Below are positions 1-9,070 of a DNA stretch of 16,981 nucleotides, one piece after another (the first letter of the stretch is position 1; each line of letters starts with the position of its first letter). The notes beneath the pieces are model-generated. The model had not been told where the DNA came from. It did no database searches and saw only the letters and a program-made list of their open reading frames with translations. The translations under genes were made by a program, and so were the position numbers. The stretch covers positions 33,500-50,480 of the forward strand of contig BQKZ01002535.1 of assembly GCA_036244855.1 (NCBI GenBank), in the 5' to 3' direction. The DNA is from Temnopleurus reevesii. Its lineage: Eukaryota; Echinodermata; Echinoidea; Temnopleuroida; Temnopleuridae.

Positions 1-407
1 ATACGATTTAACGGTCAAATTCTAATTTTCAAAAGAAATCACTCGTAGAAAAATATGCTATGGTCTTGAAATGTGTATAGAAACTATATGTCATGGTAAA
101 TATCCCCCGAATTCACACTTCTGTAAGCTTTACCAAAACTATACAGGGGCTTTAACAATTAATTCATTTTTGTAGTATACCTATATAATATTTAACTTAT
201 ATTTGTATGACAATCTTATTTTCTTAATGTATCTTTTTACAATATGTAATCAATATGGATGTCATGTATTATAAATATATAATATTTTGTAGTTCATTTT
301 GTATTTATGTTTTTAATTTATCTACATTCCAATGTTCTTGCTGTTCTATGTTTATGTTTTTAATCTCAGGACCATGATGTGAAACAGTTAACTGATCTTG
401 TTATCCT

Positions 408-452
408 GAATAAATATGTTTGCATAAATGAATAAATGAATAAATAAATAAT
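408..452 (+). repeat. Short A-rich tandem tail, possible retroelement 3' end
   Basis: Repeated AATAAATG and AATAAAT units follow a TTATCCTGAATAAATA stretch. That arrangement resembles the 3' end of an old non-LTR retrotransposon or SINE inserted on the plus strand. No reverse transcriptase frame survives in 1-407, which otherwise is AT-rich sequence with nothing recognisable. Confidence 0.35.
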
Positions 453-509
453 TATATTTTTTTCCAAAAAAAATGCATCACCAGCAATATTAATAACAAA
501 TCAGGACCC

Positions 510-760
510 ATGCCATGCACGCACCGTCGCGTCGGGTCTTTGAGAGCGCAAGCCCCCCCCCCCCCCCCCCCTTAGCTCGGGGCGCTGAATTTAGGTGACA
601 AAATTGCTTATAGAGGTGTGAAATTGGAGGTGATCATCTTTTGGGTGGTTTGTTAGCCCTGCCAAATATCGGGGGGCGGGGGGGGGGGCCGCACAATTGG
701 TAAAGAGGGGCGCTAAATTTTAGCGGGCGACCTTTTCAACAATGGTTAATTTTGAACATT
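510..760. repeat. Low-complexity C/G-run dispersed repeat
   Basis: The segment opens with ATGCACGCACC, has a run of 19 C at 553-571, an interrupted G run at 671-688 and GGGGCGCT motifs at about 578 and 707. A similar segment opens with ATGCACGCACC at 9071 and has G and C runs and GGCGCCCC motifs, so this is probably a dispersed family. It would fall in intron 1 of the left paralogue. Confidence 0.4.
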
Positions 761-818
761 GAAAGTTAAAACACATTTTGTATATAAAGTTTTATAGTGC
801 TCGAAAAAAAAAACTTAC

Positions 819-1093
819 GGTAGACGGTCTGCTTGAGTCGAACTCTGTGCGTAGTTGTCAAAGATCTCCTTCGCCTTCTTGAATATCTCCTCATTGCCTT
901 CATATTCCAATGGGAGCTCCTCCTTCATATGGAATTTATACTCCATCCTCGTGAGTAGACTGATGATATAGGGTTCGAACCACACCTCCGTGTCCTCAAT
1001 GAAGCTCAGACACTTGGCAAGAGCAGATGAGATGGTGCGGGGAACACACCAAAGAATGGTCCTGCTGCCACCATCTTTGCCCGAGGACGACAT
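819..1093 (-). CDS. Sulfotransferase-like paralogue, first coding exon only (partial gene)
   Basis: Complement 819-1093 encodes 91 codons plus two bases and ends at the donor GTAAGT (818 downward), the same phase as exon 1 of the complete gene. The product starts MSSSGKDGGSRTILWCVPRT and keeps the loop CVPRTISSALAKCLSFIE, VWFEPY, the LEYEGNEEIF block and a final ADRL. By eye it is a little over half identical to the exon at 7961-8244. No exon 2 or 3 homologue is visible in 1-818, so they should lie left of the window across an intron of at least 818 bp. An upstream in-frame ATG at 1123 would add ten residues (MQSLQHDSTA). I prefer 1093 because it matches MSSS of the paralogue. The divergence argues for an old tandem duplication, and the open frame gives no sign of decay. 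Confidence 0.72.
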
Positions 1094-1169
1094 AGCGGTT
1101 GAATCGTGCTGTAGCGATTGCACACGTTGTGTATGTTTTACTGCAGATTCTTTTCTTATTCCTTGCGAA

Positions 1170-1288
1170 GGCCCCAGTCACATAGAAGCCCCAAAGCAAC
1201 AACTCTTTGTTCGGTTCACAGTTAGCTGCCTGCGAACAATCGTACGAATTGACTCGTGTTGCTTCCGGGGCCATGTGTGACTGGGGCC
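1170..1288. mobile_element. Small inverted-repeat element (MITE-like), GGAAGCAACA family
   Basis: The termini are inverted: GGCCCCAGTCACATAGAAGC on the left and, read on the other strand, GGCCCCAGTCACACATGGCC on the right, followed on both sides by a CC(C/G)-AAGCAACA block. The element is about 119 bp and has no coding capacity. It is related to copies at 11024-11157 and 10065-10758. It lies only 77 bp upstream of the left paralogue start codon, so it may sit in that gene's 5' UTR, promoter or first intron. Confidence 0.55.
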
Positions 1289-1289
1289 T

Positions 1290-2050
1290 AACCAATAAAC
1301 AACACTGAGGTCAAGATCAAGGTCACTTTGTGTGAAAAGTTTCCTATTATTATAGATACAGGAATTATCTGCCTGATTGTTGACTACCGTATTCTTAAAG
1401 ATGATATCAAGTACTTGTTTAGAAAAATTAATACGGGCGATGTTTTGCGCAAAAGAAGGTGAAACTAAACTTCGGATAACTACTTCATCGCAAAATGACA
1501 TTTCATTTGGATTAACCCACAAAATTCGATATCTAGACCATAGTGTAAAAGGGCAGCGAATACCAGATTCCTGACCTTTTATTTTTTAAGTAAATGGTGC
1601 TTGCCTGCAGGCCGATATGTGGTAAAAATGACCTCTATAGTAATCAGCATCCCAAGTACACACATTTAAAGATTTAATTATTTCCATGTTCTCACAAACG
1701 TTCACCAGTGTGAGATACAGATTTATAGGCTTAGGCAAAAATAGAGTCAGTGGCTATTTTAGGACTCCCTCATGAAAAAGATCGATTAGGAATCATAAAC
1801 AAAATGGAAAAAAAAACAATTAAAAAAAAAACAAAGAATGTGAAAACATTATACGTAAAAATAAACAATTAGCAATACAATGCAAAATAAGTGTAACAAA
1901 AGTGTCTACAGAAGAACTTAACCCTATTGGATAGCCCTTAACCATGTTAACACAAGTAATCAGAAACACTTACATGGGGACCATCCGAAGAAAGGAAAGG
2001 TGACAATAAATTGCATTCTTATTTTTTCTATTTAAAAGTGGATAGAACAA
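1290..2050. other. Intergenic, nothing recognised
   Basis: AT-rich DNA with A runs around 1805-1835. Short frames overlap it but show no conserved motif or codon structure. Confidence 0.5.
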
Positions 2051-2183
2051 GGGCCTTATTGCATAAAATGTTGCGTAGAAAATTAAACGCAAGTACACAA
2101 TACGCGCTCTTGATTGGTTGAAAATAAAGTGCGTTACATTTTCTGACTTGCGTTTAAACGCAACTTTTTATACAATAGGGCCC
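2051..2183. mobile_element. Short inverted-repeat element (MITE-like)
   Basis: The left end GGGCCTTATTGCATAAAATG matches, on the opposite strand of the right end, GGGCCCTATTGTATAAAAAG. Both are followed by TTGCGT and then AAACGCAAG, giving imperfect terminal inverted repeats of about 37-43 bp in a 133-bp element. No target duplication could be fixed. Confidence 0.55.
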
Positions 2184-3087
2184 TGGAAAGTACATTCAGC
2201 TCGGTCATAACCAACAAGATCAGCAGAATCTAAATCGGTGTATTTAAAGAATTGAAATCCTAAAAGATCTTAAAAGATAATAATCATTAAACTATATTAT
2301 TTAAAAGATAAAAAAAACATAACTTGAGATCAGTGTGGTGCATTTAGTCTTTAAAAGAAAATAGGTCAAGCCTTAGTTAAGTTATCATCCTCGGAACATT
2401 TTAAAGCACACCAATGGAACAAACACATATAAATGAAATGAAATCAAATTATGTAAACAATCATTATTATATAATTCATGTATCACAATCACTATATGGA
2501 TATACCCTAGTGCGCTGTGATATTGAGTTCTGCGGATATTGTTACTCAAATTTCACCAAGCTTTAAAAAAAACAGACGTAGACGCTCTTATTTGTATTGC
2601 AAAATTATTCCAGAGTTTTAGAGGAGCATAGCTGAAGGTACAGTCGCCAAGTGTTACTTTCACTTACAATAAATACCCATGAGCTATATGAAAAAAATAT
2701 GAATATGAACATATGAACATGTATGTAACGTCAAAACACATATATTTTAAAGACACATTTATGTTGTATATAGCATTTGGTTTAAAGTATACCGAACAAG
2801 TTTGACTTTCTATGAACTCATGTTTTAGATTTTTCGGTTTGACGTCATTGTCATGACCATGACCTTGATGTAAACAAACAGAGTAACATAATCACAGACG
2901 CAGATCTCATTTGTTTGTATGTTTTCAATATCACGTGATGTTCAGAGACCGTGGATCGGGGGGGGAGAGGGAGTTAGGGGTTGTGTCCTCCATAATTTTC
3001 AGTGAATGAGTGGAAACATAGGGGAGTGTGTACAAATGCAATACGCAGCCCCTCCATTTTCAAGACGTTCCTTAATCATATGATGCA
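2184..3087. other. Intergenic AT-rich DNA
   Basis: No coding or RNA feature is supported. It holds short simple stretches (AT-rich around 2270-2310 and 2690-2720), one TGACGTCA near 2842, and a G run near 2957-2965 that resembles the ends of the G/C-run repeats elsewhere. Confidence 0.45.
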
Positions 3088-3476
3088 AAGTAAGGGAGGA
3101 TAATAATATCCGTCTACGATGTCATGTTCGGTAAAATAATATTATCCTACGATGAGTTGTGAATGAAGATGATATTATAGTACGATATCATGTCAGTGAC
3201 GATATTATTATCCTGCGATCTCTCGTGTCAGGGAAGATATTATAATCTTACAGTGTCATGTCAGGGAAGATAATATAATCCTACGATAGCATGTCAGAGA
3301 AGATAATATAATCTTACAGTGCAATATTAGGGAAGATAATATCATCCGCCGATGTCATGTCATGGAAGATAATATTGTCCTAGGATGTCATGTCAGGGAA
3401 GATAATATTATCTTTCGATTTGATGTAATGGAAAATGATATGATCCTACGAAGTCATGTCAGGGAAAATTATATCC
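3088..3476 (+). repeat. 33-bp minisatellite, about 11.7 units
   Basis: Degenerate units follow one another without spacers, with borders at 3088, 3121, 3154, 3187, 3220, 3255, 3288, 3321, 3354, 3387, 3420 and 3453. The unit starting at 3220 is 35 bp. The core reads GTCATGTCAGGGAAGATAAT then ATTATCCTACGAT. Many units carry GATAATATTATC or a one-base variant, a perfect 12-bp palindrome with GATA at each end. The unit is a multiple of three, so short open frames run through it (for example 3362-3604), but no frame stays open across the array, so I do not treat it as coding. Confidence 0.85.
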
Positions 3477-4354
3477 AGGGGCTGATTGCACGAAGCCACG
3501 ATAAGATAGTTACACGACATCTTTTAGAGATATCTTGTACCGCTGAGTTGTCAATTATCTTCGTAAATCCGTTTCACGAAGGGATACTAGCGTGCTCTTG
3601 CTAAAGGTTAGCCTTACTCACGGGATTAAGTATTATCTATAAACTTATTATTTGTAATTACAAACAAAAATATGGAATTATTGTCGGAAGTACACTACAG
3701 AGAAGTTTTCAACAATTATTTATATCCATCATAAACAATTAAAATGCTTATTATTCGATGTTCAATGACGGAAACAGCTCCTTTCCTTATATCTTCGAAA
3801 GTCACAAACAAATGATAGGTCAGGCACCCCTATTTCGTTAGTCTAAAGTTTATACATACAACAAACCGCGAATTGTTATATAACTATTTCCCTGAATTTT
3901 ATGCCCGGTTTTGCTCTTAACTAGTTTTAATAAAAATATGTTTGCATATATCATGAAAAAATAATATCAATGATATTGTCAAATTAGAGAAAAATCGATA
4001 GAATTAGCCACGAAAATTGCACATTCTTTCAACAGAGTCTATATTCACAGAAATGTTCTAATTCTNAGAATAAATCAAAGAGAAAACAAACTTGTTACAA
4101 CCAATTATATATAAATCAATTTCGATCTCAGCAAAGCTAATACAAGCAACATGCGATACTCAAGATTATAGCATATATAAATGTCAGCAGGGTCAGTGTC
4201 ACGAACGAAGATATAAATTTGTAATTACTATTAAAATCTATTCTATGACTACATTATCTAAATGGGTGATTCAAATCTGTGCTTATATCATTTCTTCAAA
4301 CATCTTCTATAACATCCTACTATTCAAAACCTTGTCATAACTGAGCTGCATTAT
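3477..4354. other. Intergenic, nothing recognised; ambiguous base at 4066
   Basis: AT-rich DNA without supported genes. A single N sits at 4066 between ATTCT and AGAAT. A frame at 4092-4340 encodes a low-complexity product with no family motif. Confidence 0.45.
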
Positions 4355-4816
4355 TTAAAGGGAAACAACCCCTGGGATATTCGTGCTCCCATCATGCCCA
4401 TTGAATGAAGGAAAATCAGATGAACGAGCTGTGAAAATTTGAGCAAAATCGGACGACGCGTTCAAAAGTTATGACTTTTCAAAGTCACAGAGATATGACG
4501 ATCCCTACCGCTCATGGGGATCCGTGCGATCGGCAAATTCGACGGAATCCGTGACGTCATGTCGGACAAATCCTCATTCACTCTGTATACAATTTTTCAC
4601 ATTTTCTCCTTTTTTTCGGAAAAGTCAACAAAATGCCAATTTTCGATTCGGGTATAACATTTATGTATTGATTCTGCATGTATTTTGAAAAGAATGATGT
4701 TGCAACCTTACTCTAAATTTTACATTAATCCATTTTTTAAAATTCTATGTACTAAGTGAATGAGAAGTCTTCATTCAATGAGAGCACGATAATTCCAAAG
4801 GCTGGTTCCCCTTTAA
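4355..4816. mobile_element. TTAA-flanked foldback element, nonautonomous
   Basis: TTAA at 4355-4358 and 4813-4816 bound a 462-bp segment whose ends are inverted: TTTAAAGGGAAACAACCCCT against TTTAAAGGGGAACCAGCCTT, both continuing into a TCGTGCTC block. The inner part shares GTGAAAATTTGAGCAAAATC and CAAAAGTTATGA with the element at 10131-10719, so they are one family. There is no transposase frame. TTAA flanks are typical of piggyBac-type MITEs, but the superfamily is inferred from the flanks only. Confidence 0.65.
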
Positions 4817-5138
4817 AGTATAGTGTGCATGAAGGCCGACATTAATTGTTAATTTGTTAATATGCACTAATCCCAATAGAAAAGGTACCAGAATATGGAA
4901 ATGGTCATTCTAGCAAAAACGTGTCATTTAAATTATTATAACATTTTTGTACTTCAAACAATCAATCTCCAAAGAGGTGCGACATATTTTTGTTTACCCT
5001 TTTAAGCATGTAATCAGATGACAAAAGTAAACAGATCAAATAAACTCTTAAACGCTTGTTTAACGACCTTACAATAGCTGTTTATTAAATATTCTTTATT
5101 CATATCAAAGTGCATGAAGCAATACGGTGGTATTAGTG
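4817..5138. other. Intergenic AT-rich DNA
   Basis: No feature is supported between the foldback element and the SINE. Confidence 0.45.
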
Positions 5139-5378
5139 AAAATAATAATATCTCTTATTTACCCAGGGTAGACACTTTAATCTGTAAACTGTTCTAGAGG
5201 GCCCTGTATAACATGAATTATTAGTACCCTTTTCCATTCTTGAATGTCGAGCGAATGGCAAGAAGGCAGATGGTCCCATTCTTTAAGTCCTTGGAATGAC
5301 TCAGCAGGGGATCGAACCCACGACCTTCCGTTTATGGGGCAGACGCTTTAACATTGAGCTACACATGTCCGATACAGG
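5139..5378 (-). mobile_element. tRNA-headed SINE, minus strand
   Basis: Read on the minus strand, an A-box-like TAGCTCAATG (near 5353-5362) and a perfect B box GGTTCGATCCC (5318-5308) sit in a degenerate tRNA-like head. Its anticodon arm (CTGCCCCATAAACGG, CAT) resembles elongator tRNA-Met. A GAGTCATTCCAAGGACTTAA body follows, then a tail rich in ATTATT at 5150-5139. That body resembles the conserved central domain of SINEs in many invertebrates; which superfamily it belongs to is uncertain. It lies about 380 bp downstream of the sulfotransferase-like stop codon. Confidence 0.7.
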
Positions 5379-5664
5379 GATTTTTGCCGGCACGTGGTCA
5401 TGGTGAATGATTTGGATTTGAAAATCAATCAAAGGCATTCCTTAGCGTATTTTTCGTTTTAAAAAAAAATCCTCAACTGCCTAATCAAAAGAACTTAATG
5501 GCTGCCGGTGCAAGTAAACTACGCTGTGAAAATATTGGGCTTCAAAATTAACATTCCATGCTGCAAAAAGAGCAAAAGAAGCTGTGCAGGAATAAAGCAA
5601 CAACAGTACACCTTATTCAATTGTGATAGCTATATCTTAATAGTGCCTGTATAAATTATTTTGT

Positions 5665-5670
5665 TTTAAT
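5665..5670 (-). promoter_or_regulatory. Candidate polyadenylation signal ATTAAA
   Basis: On the minus strand ATTAAA lies 84 bp after the stop codon of the sulfotransferase-like gene. It is the commonest variant of AATAAA. The next AATAAA-type hexamers on this strand are several hundred bases further, beyond a SINE. The hexamer is frequent in AT-rich DNA, so this is a plausible 3' end only. Confidence 0.25.
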
Positions 5671-5754
5671 TCTTTGTTGTTTCTTCACGCTTGATTGGTT
5701 TTTTAAAATCACAAACTAATATGTGTCAATCTCTTAAACAGCTCGTTCAAGTCG

Positions 5755-6206
5755 TTAATCAATTTTGAGTCGCGTTTCATGCATTTCCTCATAATACTTC
5801 ATGACCTTGTCCGAGCACCTGATGACGTCATCCGACAATTGATCACGTGATGGGAATTCTGAGGGCGGGAGAAAGCAGCTACTCTTCATAGCCGTCCCGT
5901 AGAAATTCACAAGGTGTATGAGGAGATCGTCACCCACTGCTTTCATCTTCTTCAGAGCATCCGTCGACGCATCCCACTGGAGGAGGCTTTCGTCGTACGG
6001 CAGCCCGACGGCGGCGCAGTAGGCGGAGAGCGTTTTGGCGGGTTCCGTCAAGAGATCGTCGCTGTCGATTACGATGGGTTGGGAATCGATGCTCTCGTCT
6101 TTGACGTATTTCCAGATGTCGTAGAGCTCCTTCATGAAGTAGCCCGGTGGGAAAAAGTGGTCATCGCGCTCCATGTCGTATGACTGCACAGTGCCTTCAG
6201 GTACAC
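5755..6206 (-). CDS. Sulfotransferase-like gene, terminal coding exon 3
   Basis: It encodes residues 165-314 from VPEGTVQSYDMERD to the stop TAA at 5757-5755. The acceptor CCCCTACAG lies at about 6207. It holds the C-terminal helical half typical of this family, including a segment reading PIVIDSDDLLTEPAKTL. Base composition is clearly more GC-rich than the flanking DNA, as expected for coding sequence. Confidence 0.85.
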
Positions 6207-8244
6207 CTGTAGGGGTAGATATGCAGAATGGTTTTAGAGCGTACGCCTTACAACCGACGGACATGGGCGGTGTTTCACCAAGTTACGAACGACGTTACCA
6301 TGGTTACCCACGACTGGTATCAGTTCTTGTACTGAATGATCGAGAATCTTATGCAAATTTGACTCTTTAACATACTCCAGTCTTTCTTAAAGTCGTTCGT
6401 AAGTTGTAGAACGATTCCATTAAACACCGGCCTGGGGTATGTTTCATAGAGATGTTCGTACATTTACGCACGACCGTGCAAACTACTGGTGACCCTTTCT
6501 CGCACTCAATGATAACCAGTGGCCCGGAGAAATACTCAAACAGTGATTAGTCTCAATTCGTACGTAGTCCATGTTTATGTGTTTTAGAATGCCTCCATAT
6601 GTCTATGCATACGTTTAGGTGGAATGGATAACATAATGACTTCTTGCGAGACCAGGGCAAGATGATTCTTACAAATCCAAAGCTTTCATGCTGCAAGGTT
6701 CGGTCGAACTTGTATCCGAGTGATTAGACTGGCTCTAAAATGAGGTTTGTGGTCAATGTAAATTCCTTTCTATTACGTCACCCAGTGAATCTCAGTTAAG
6801 ATTCCCTTTAAGAGCAGTAACATACCTTCCATTATTCCCGTTTCTGACACATGCTTGTACATCATTTTCCTGTAGGAATGGAGCACTCGAACGGGGTTTC
6901 TGATGAGAAATGTGTGTCGGTAACCCTTCGGCAAATATCGGAAATACGCCTCGGAAATCATACCCATGCCTATATCCTTCACGAACACGTGTTTGCCCGT
7001 AGACGCCTCGAGGTTACGCTGTATTGACCTGTACCTGCAATTTATTGTAAGAATGAGGACAAAATGACCAATAATTAAACAAAAAAAAATATATGCATCA
7101 TCAAAATTAATCCCTTGCATCTATGAACAATCAAAAGTTGAAGAAAATGATGAAAAACAATATTCGCATTCTTTGAAAAACAAAGCGTAAAAATTAACTC
7201 GAAACTTCGTAAAGCGGGCACGTGTGTATCTGTTGGAAAATGGTGGGAAGAATTTATAAATTGCTTGTGCACTTAATATTCGTCAAGAGCATATTACATA
7301 TAAGTCAGATGAGCGACGAAAATAAACTATGATTCTTGCACTGAGAACAATCCACACTGTTCTCTCTAAAGAATCATTGAAGAAAATAAGTGTTTCGTCA
7401 TGATGTTGCGCATGATTAGTTGACCTTTCCTGCACTGAACGATAATACCAATGTGGGTCACTATAGTTGTGACTAGCTCTACAAACAGATATACAGCAAG
7501 ACTGCACAGGTGCGAAAGCAGACCACACATGCCACGACTCCACCACCTTACGAATAGCTTGGGACTGGTGACATCACTGAATCGTGAGCCCGTCGTAACC
7601 ATTGTCACCGCACACCTTGCCATTCCACCCCACAAAGTACGTTTCGATTTCTACTTTTACTGGTATCTCTTTAGCTGGACAGAAGTAAAATACACACTGA
7701 AATTTACACTGTGACGCTTGACACACGTGCATTTTATCATTATCATTGTGACGTCACAATAAATATCCTTGTTTGATTGGATGTCAACTTACGACTCGGT
7801 TGTAAGGATTCGACATGTGAAATCCCTGTGACTAGCTTTCCGAGTTGTATCCAACTGTACGCGACCGGCAATCTTACAAGAGTCATGACGTCACAACTGA
7901 ACTCCCTCAGTCGCAACACAGTTGTAGCGTGTGCGGTGGGCTTTAAGGGAGAATACTTACGATAGACGATCAGCTACGCAGGTGCCAGGATGGTTCATGG
8001 TGTCTAACATCTCCTTAACCTGCTGAAATATTTCCTCGTTCCCCTCGTATTCCATGGGAAGGTCCAGCTTGGTCTGAAAGTTGTACGCTATCGCCGCACC
8101 TCTGGCGTAGGTGTAGGGTTCGAACCACACCTCGGCGCCGTCGATGAAGCTAAGACACTTGGCGAGAGCGGTTGAGATGGCGCGGGGTACACACCAGAGG
8201 ATGGTGCGAGATCCATCTTCGTTGCTTTGTGTTGAAGAAGACAT
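5755..8244 (-). CDS. Sulfotransferase-like P-loop protein, complete coding region in three exons (314 aa)
   Basis: The coding sequence is the join of complement 7961-8244, 6826-7034 and 5755-6206: 945 nt including a TAA stop, giving 314 residues. Splice phases fit exactly (TC|G, then G|GT), with donors GTAAGT and GTATGT and acceptors TTGCAG and CTACAG. Seen in the protein: a 5'-PAPS-loop-like motif CVPRAISTAL at residues 18-27, VWFEPY at 39-44, and a 3'-phosphate-binding-like motif IRNPVRVLHSYR at 139-150 with the expected Arg and Ser. A C-terminal helical part follows, with IVIDSDDLL and AYCAAVGLPYDESLLQW, ending in YYEEMHETRLKID. These are hallmarks of the sulfotransferase superfamily, which moves sulfate from PAPS to an acceptor. 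This branch is often mislabelled branched-chain aminotransferase-like in databases. No signal peptide or membrane segment is visible, so a soluble cytosolic protein is inferred; the acceptor is unknown. The start aligns with the paralogue at 1093. Confidence 0.85.
6207..6825 (-). other. Intron 2 of the sulfotransferase-like gene
   Basis: A 619-bp intron with GTATGT donor and TACAG acceptor. It holds an inverted-repeat element (6266-6432, listed separately) and, around 6435-6525, further degenerate repeat sequence that also resembles part of intron 1 (a CGCACTCAATGATAACC-like stretch near 6510 and a TGCACTGAACGATAATACC stretch near 7432). No additional exon is apparent. Confidence 0.8.
6266..6432. 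mobile_element. Small inverted-repeat element in intron 2
   Basis: The left end GGGCGGTGTTT with TTACGAACGAC pairs with the right end, which on the other strand reads GGCCGGTGTTT and, after about 17 bp, again CTTACGAACGAC. About 167 bp, no coding capacity. The arms are unequal because the right one carries extra bases. Confidence 0.45.
6826..7034 (-). CDS. Sulfotransferase-like gene, coding exon 2
   Basis: This 209-nt exon encodes residues 96-164 and both split codons. It begins YRSIQRNLEAS and carries KHVFVKDIGMGM and the 3'-phosphate motif HTFLIRNPVRVLHSYRK (135-151). The acceptor ends ATTGCAG and the donor is GTATGT. Reading continues upstream and downstream as intron-like, AT-rich sequence, which marks the borders. 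Confidence 0.83.
7035..7960 (-). other. Intron 1 of the sulfotransferase-like gene
   Basis: A 926-bp intron with GTAAGT donor and ATTGCAG acceptor. It has two full TGACGTCA sites, one inside a 16-bp perfect palindrome at 7745-7760 and one at 7886-7893, both within the first 220 bp of the intron. Short open frames in the 7280-7710 part have no coding features that I recognise and look like repeat-derived sequence. Confidence 0.8.
7745..7760. promoter_or_regulatory. CRE-type palindrome in intron 1
   Basis: ATTGTGACGTCACAAT is a perfect 16-bp palindrome centred on TGACGTCA, the consensus site of CREB/ATF bZIP factors. A second full site lies at 7886-7893. The location just inside intron 1 would suit an intronic enhancer. 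However, TGACGTCA also occurs elsewhere in the window, inside repeats, so function is unproven. Confidence 0.3.
7961..8244 (-). CDS. Sulfotransferase-like gene, coding exon 1
   Basis: It encodes residues 1-94 plus two bases of codon 95, and carries the 5' nucleotide loop RTILWCVPRAISTALAKCL (residues 13-31). The donor GTAAGT follows directly at 7960. A pyrimidine-rich acceptor (eight or more T then CAG, at about 8266) lies 21 bp before the ATG, so the exon probably begins near 8265 and a separate 5' UTR exon lies upstream. Confidence 0.85.
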
Positions 8245-8269
8245 GCCTGACCGATGCTATCTGATCTGA

Positions 8270-9065
8270 AAAAAAAATAATGGTCGAAACTCTTGTTGGT
8301 GTCGCAAATGCTATGAAGCCTTTGGCAGTCATATTCCGAGTTAAAACAAATCAATCGCTGTCCAAATTTTTATCATATGGAGATTTCGATTTCAATCGAC
8401 GGGCCTCTCGTCACAATCGACCGGAAGTGCAAGTTGACACGCACATCGCTATTTGAATTCCAGAATCAGTCTGATGACATCACAGTCGCACATGACAGAT
8501 CGTGCATACAAAAGATGTGGGCTGATCAGAAGTGACATATTGGGGTAGTGGATTAGGGGCTCTCCACAACTGATACATATCTGTGAACAAATGAAACCAA
8601 GGATGGAGGCAAAATAACTAGATTAAAAATAAATAATTCCTTCCCTCTTATTATGCGGGGAAATGTCGGCCAGGTGTTGAAGCTGTTAGCTGAATATACA
8701 GAAAAGCCATTTTATTTTGTGTTAATGAAGCTATTGTGAAGGCTTAAATAAAGTTACTTACTTTGTCTCTTTTGCTCACAGTGCATATTTGTCATGAACA
8801 ATGCGCAGTTCGCAAATTTATGACGTATACGTCAACTGGGCACGTCAACGTGCAAATCGAAACGTGCCTATAAAATACCGAGGTAGTCACATCTCCAGGC
8901 TGATCACACTCTACCGCCAAACTTAATTATATTACATTTGAAGTATCAACCTTACGATAGTCTGCAAGTACAGACTCTTGGCTTCAGGTTTTTTTTTCCA
9001 CAGTATGCATAGTTCCCAATCAGGTGTCTGCATTTATTATGAACCCCACTGTCTTTACGAGGAGA
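8270..9065. other. Upstream region of the sulfotransferase-like gene
   Basis: No coding sequence is supported. If the 5' UTR intron is real this is intronic, otherwise promoter DNA. It includes the candidate promoter at 8821-8899. The sequence CTTACGATAG at about 8953-8962 repeats the exon 1/donor boundary on the minus strand, but the match is too short to call another exon copy. Confidence 0.4.
8821..8899 (+). promoter_or_regulatory. Candidate plus-strand core promoter with palindromic upstream sites
   Basis: In order on the plus strand: TGACGTATACGTCA (8821-8834, perfect palindrome), GCACGTCAACGTGC (8840-8853, dyad with E-box-like halves), GTGCAAAT (octamer-like, at about 8850) and TATAAAATA (8869-8877). 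A start would then fall near 8899-8905. The arrangement looks like a TATA promoter pointing away from the sulfotransferase-like gene, but no gene follows it on that strand. It could equally be a divergent or enhancer element of that gene, or the relic of a mobile element. Confidence 0.3.
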
Positions 9066-9070
9066 AGAAC

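Noticed and set aside
996..1522. Minus-strand frames upstream of the left paralogue as extra exons
   Set aside because: They overlap the real exon out of frame or read through the inverted-repeat element, and show no similarity to the family.
3088..3476. CRISPR-like array
   Set aside because: Units are contiguous and degenerate with no unique spacers, and the window is animal DNA. It is a minisatellite.
3362..3604. 80-residue frame as a repeat protein
   Set aside because: The frame arises because the 33-bp unit is a multiple of three. It covers only the last units and then unrelated sequence.
4092..4340. 82-residue frame as a gene
   Set aside because: AT-driven composition with no conserved motif, no clear promoter or splice signals.
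5914..6370. Plus-strand frames opposite the terminal exon
   Set aside because: They are antisense shadows of the GC-rich coding exon on the minus strand.
8940..8975. Remnant of a third sulfotransferase exon 1
   Set aside because: Only about 15 bp around an exon/donor-like boundary match (CTATCGTAAG), with no coding similarity beyond it.
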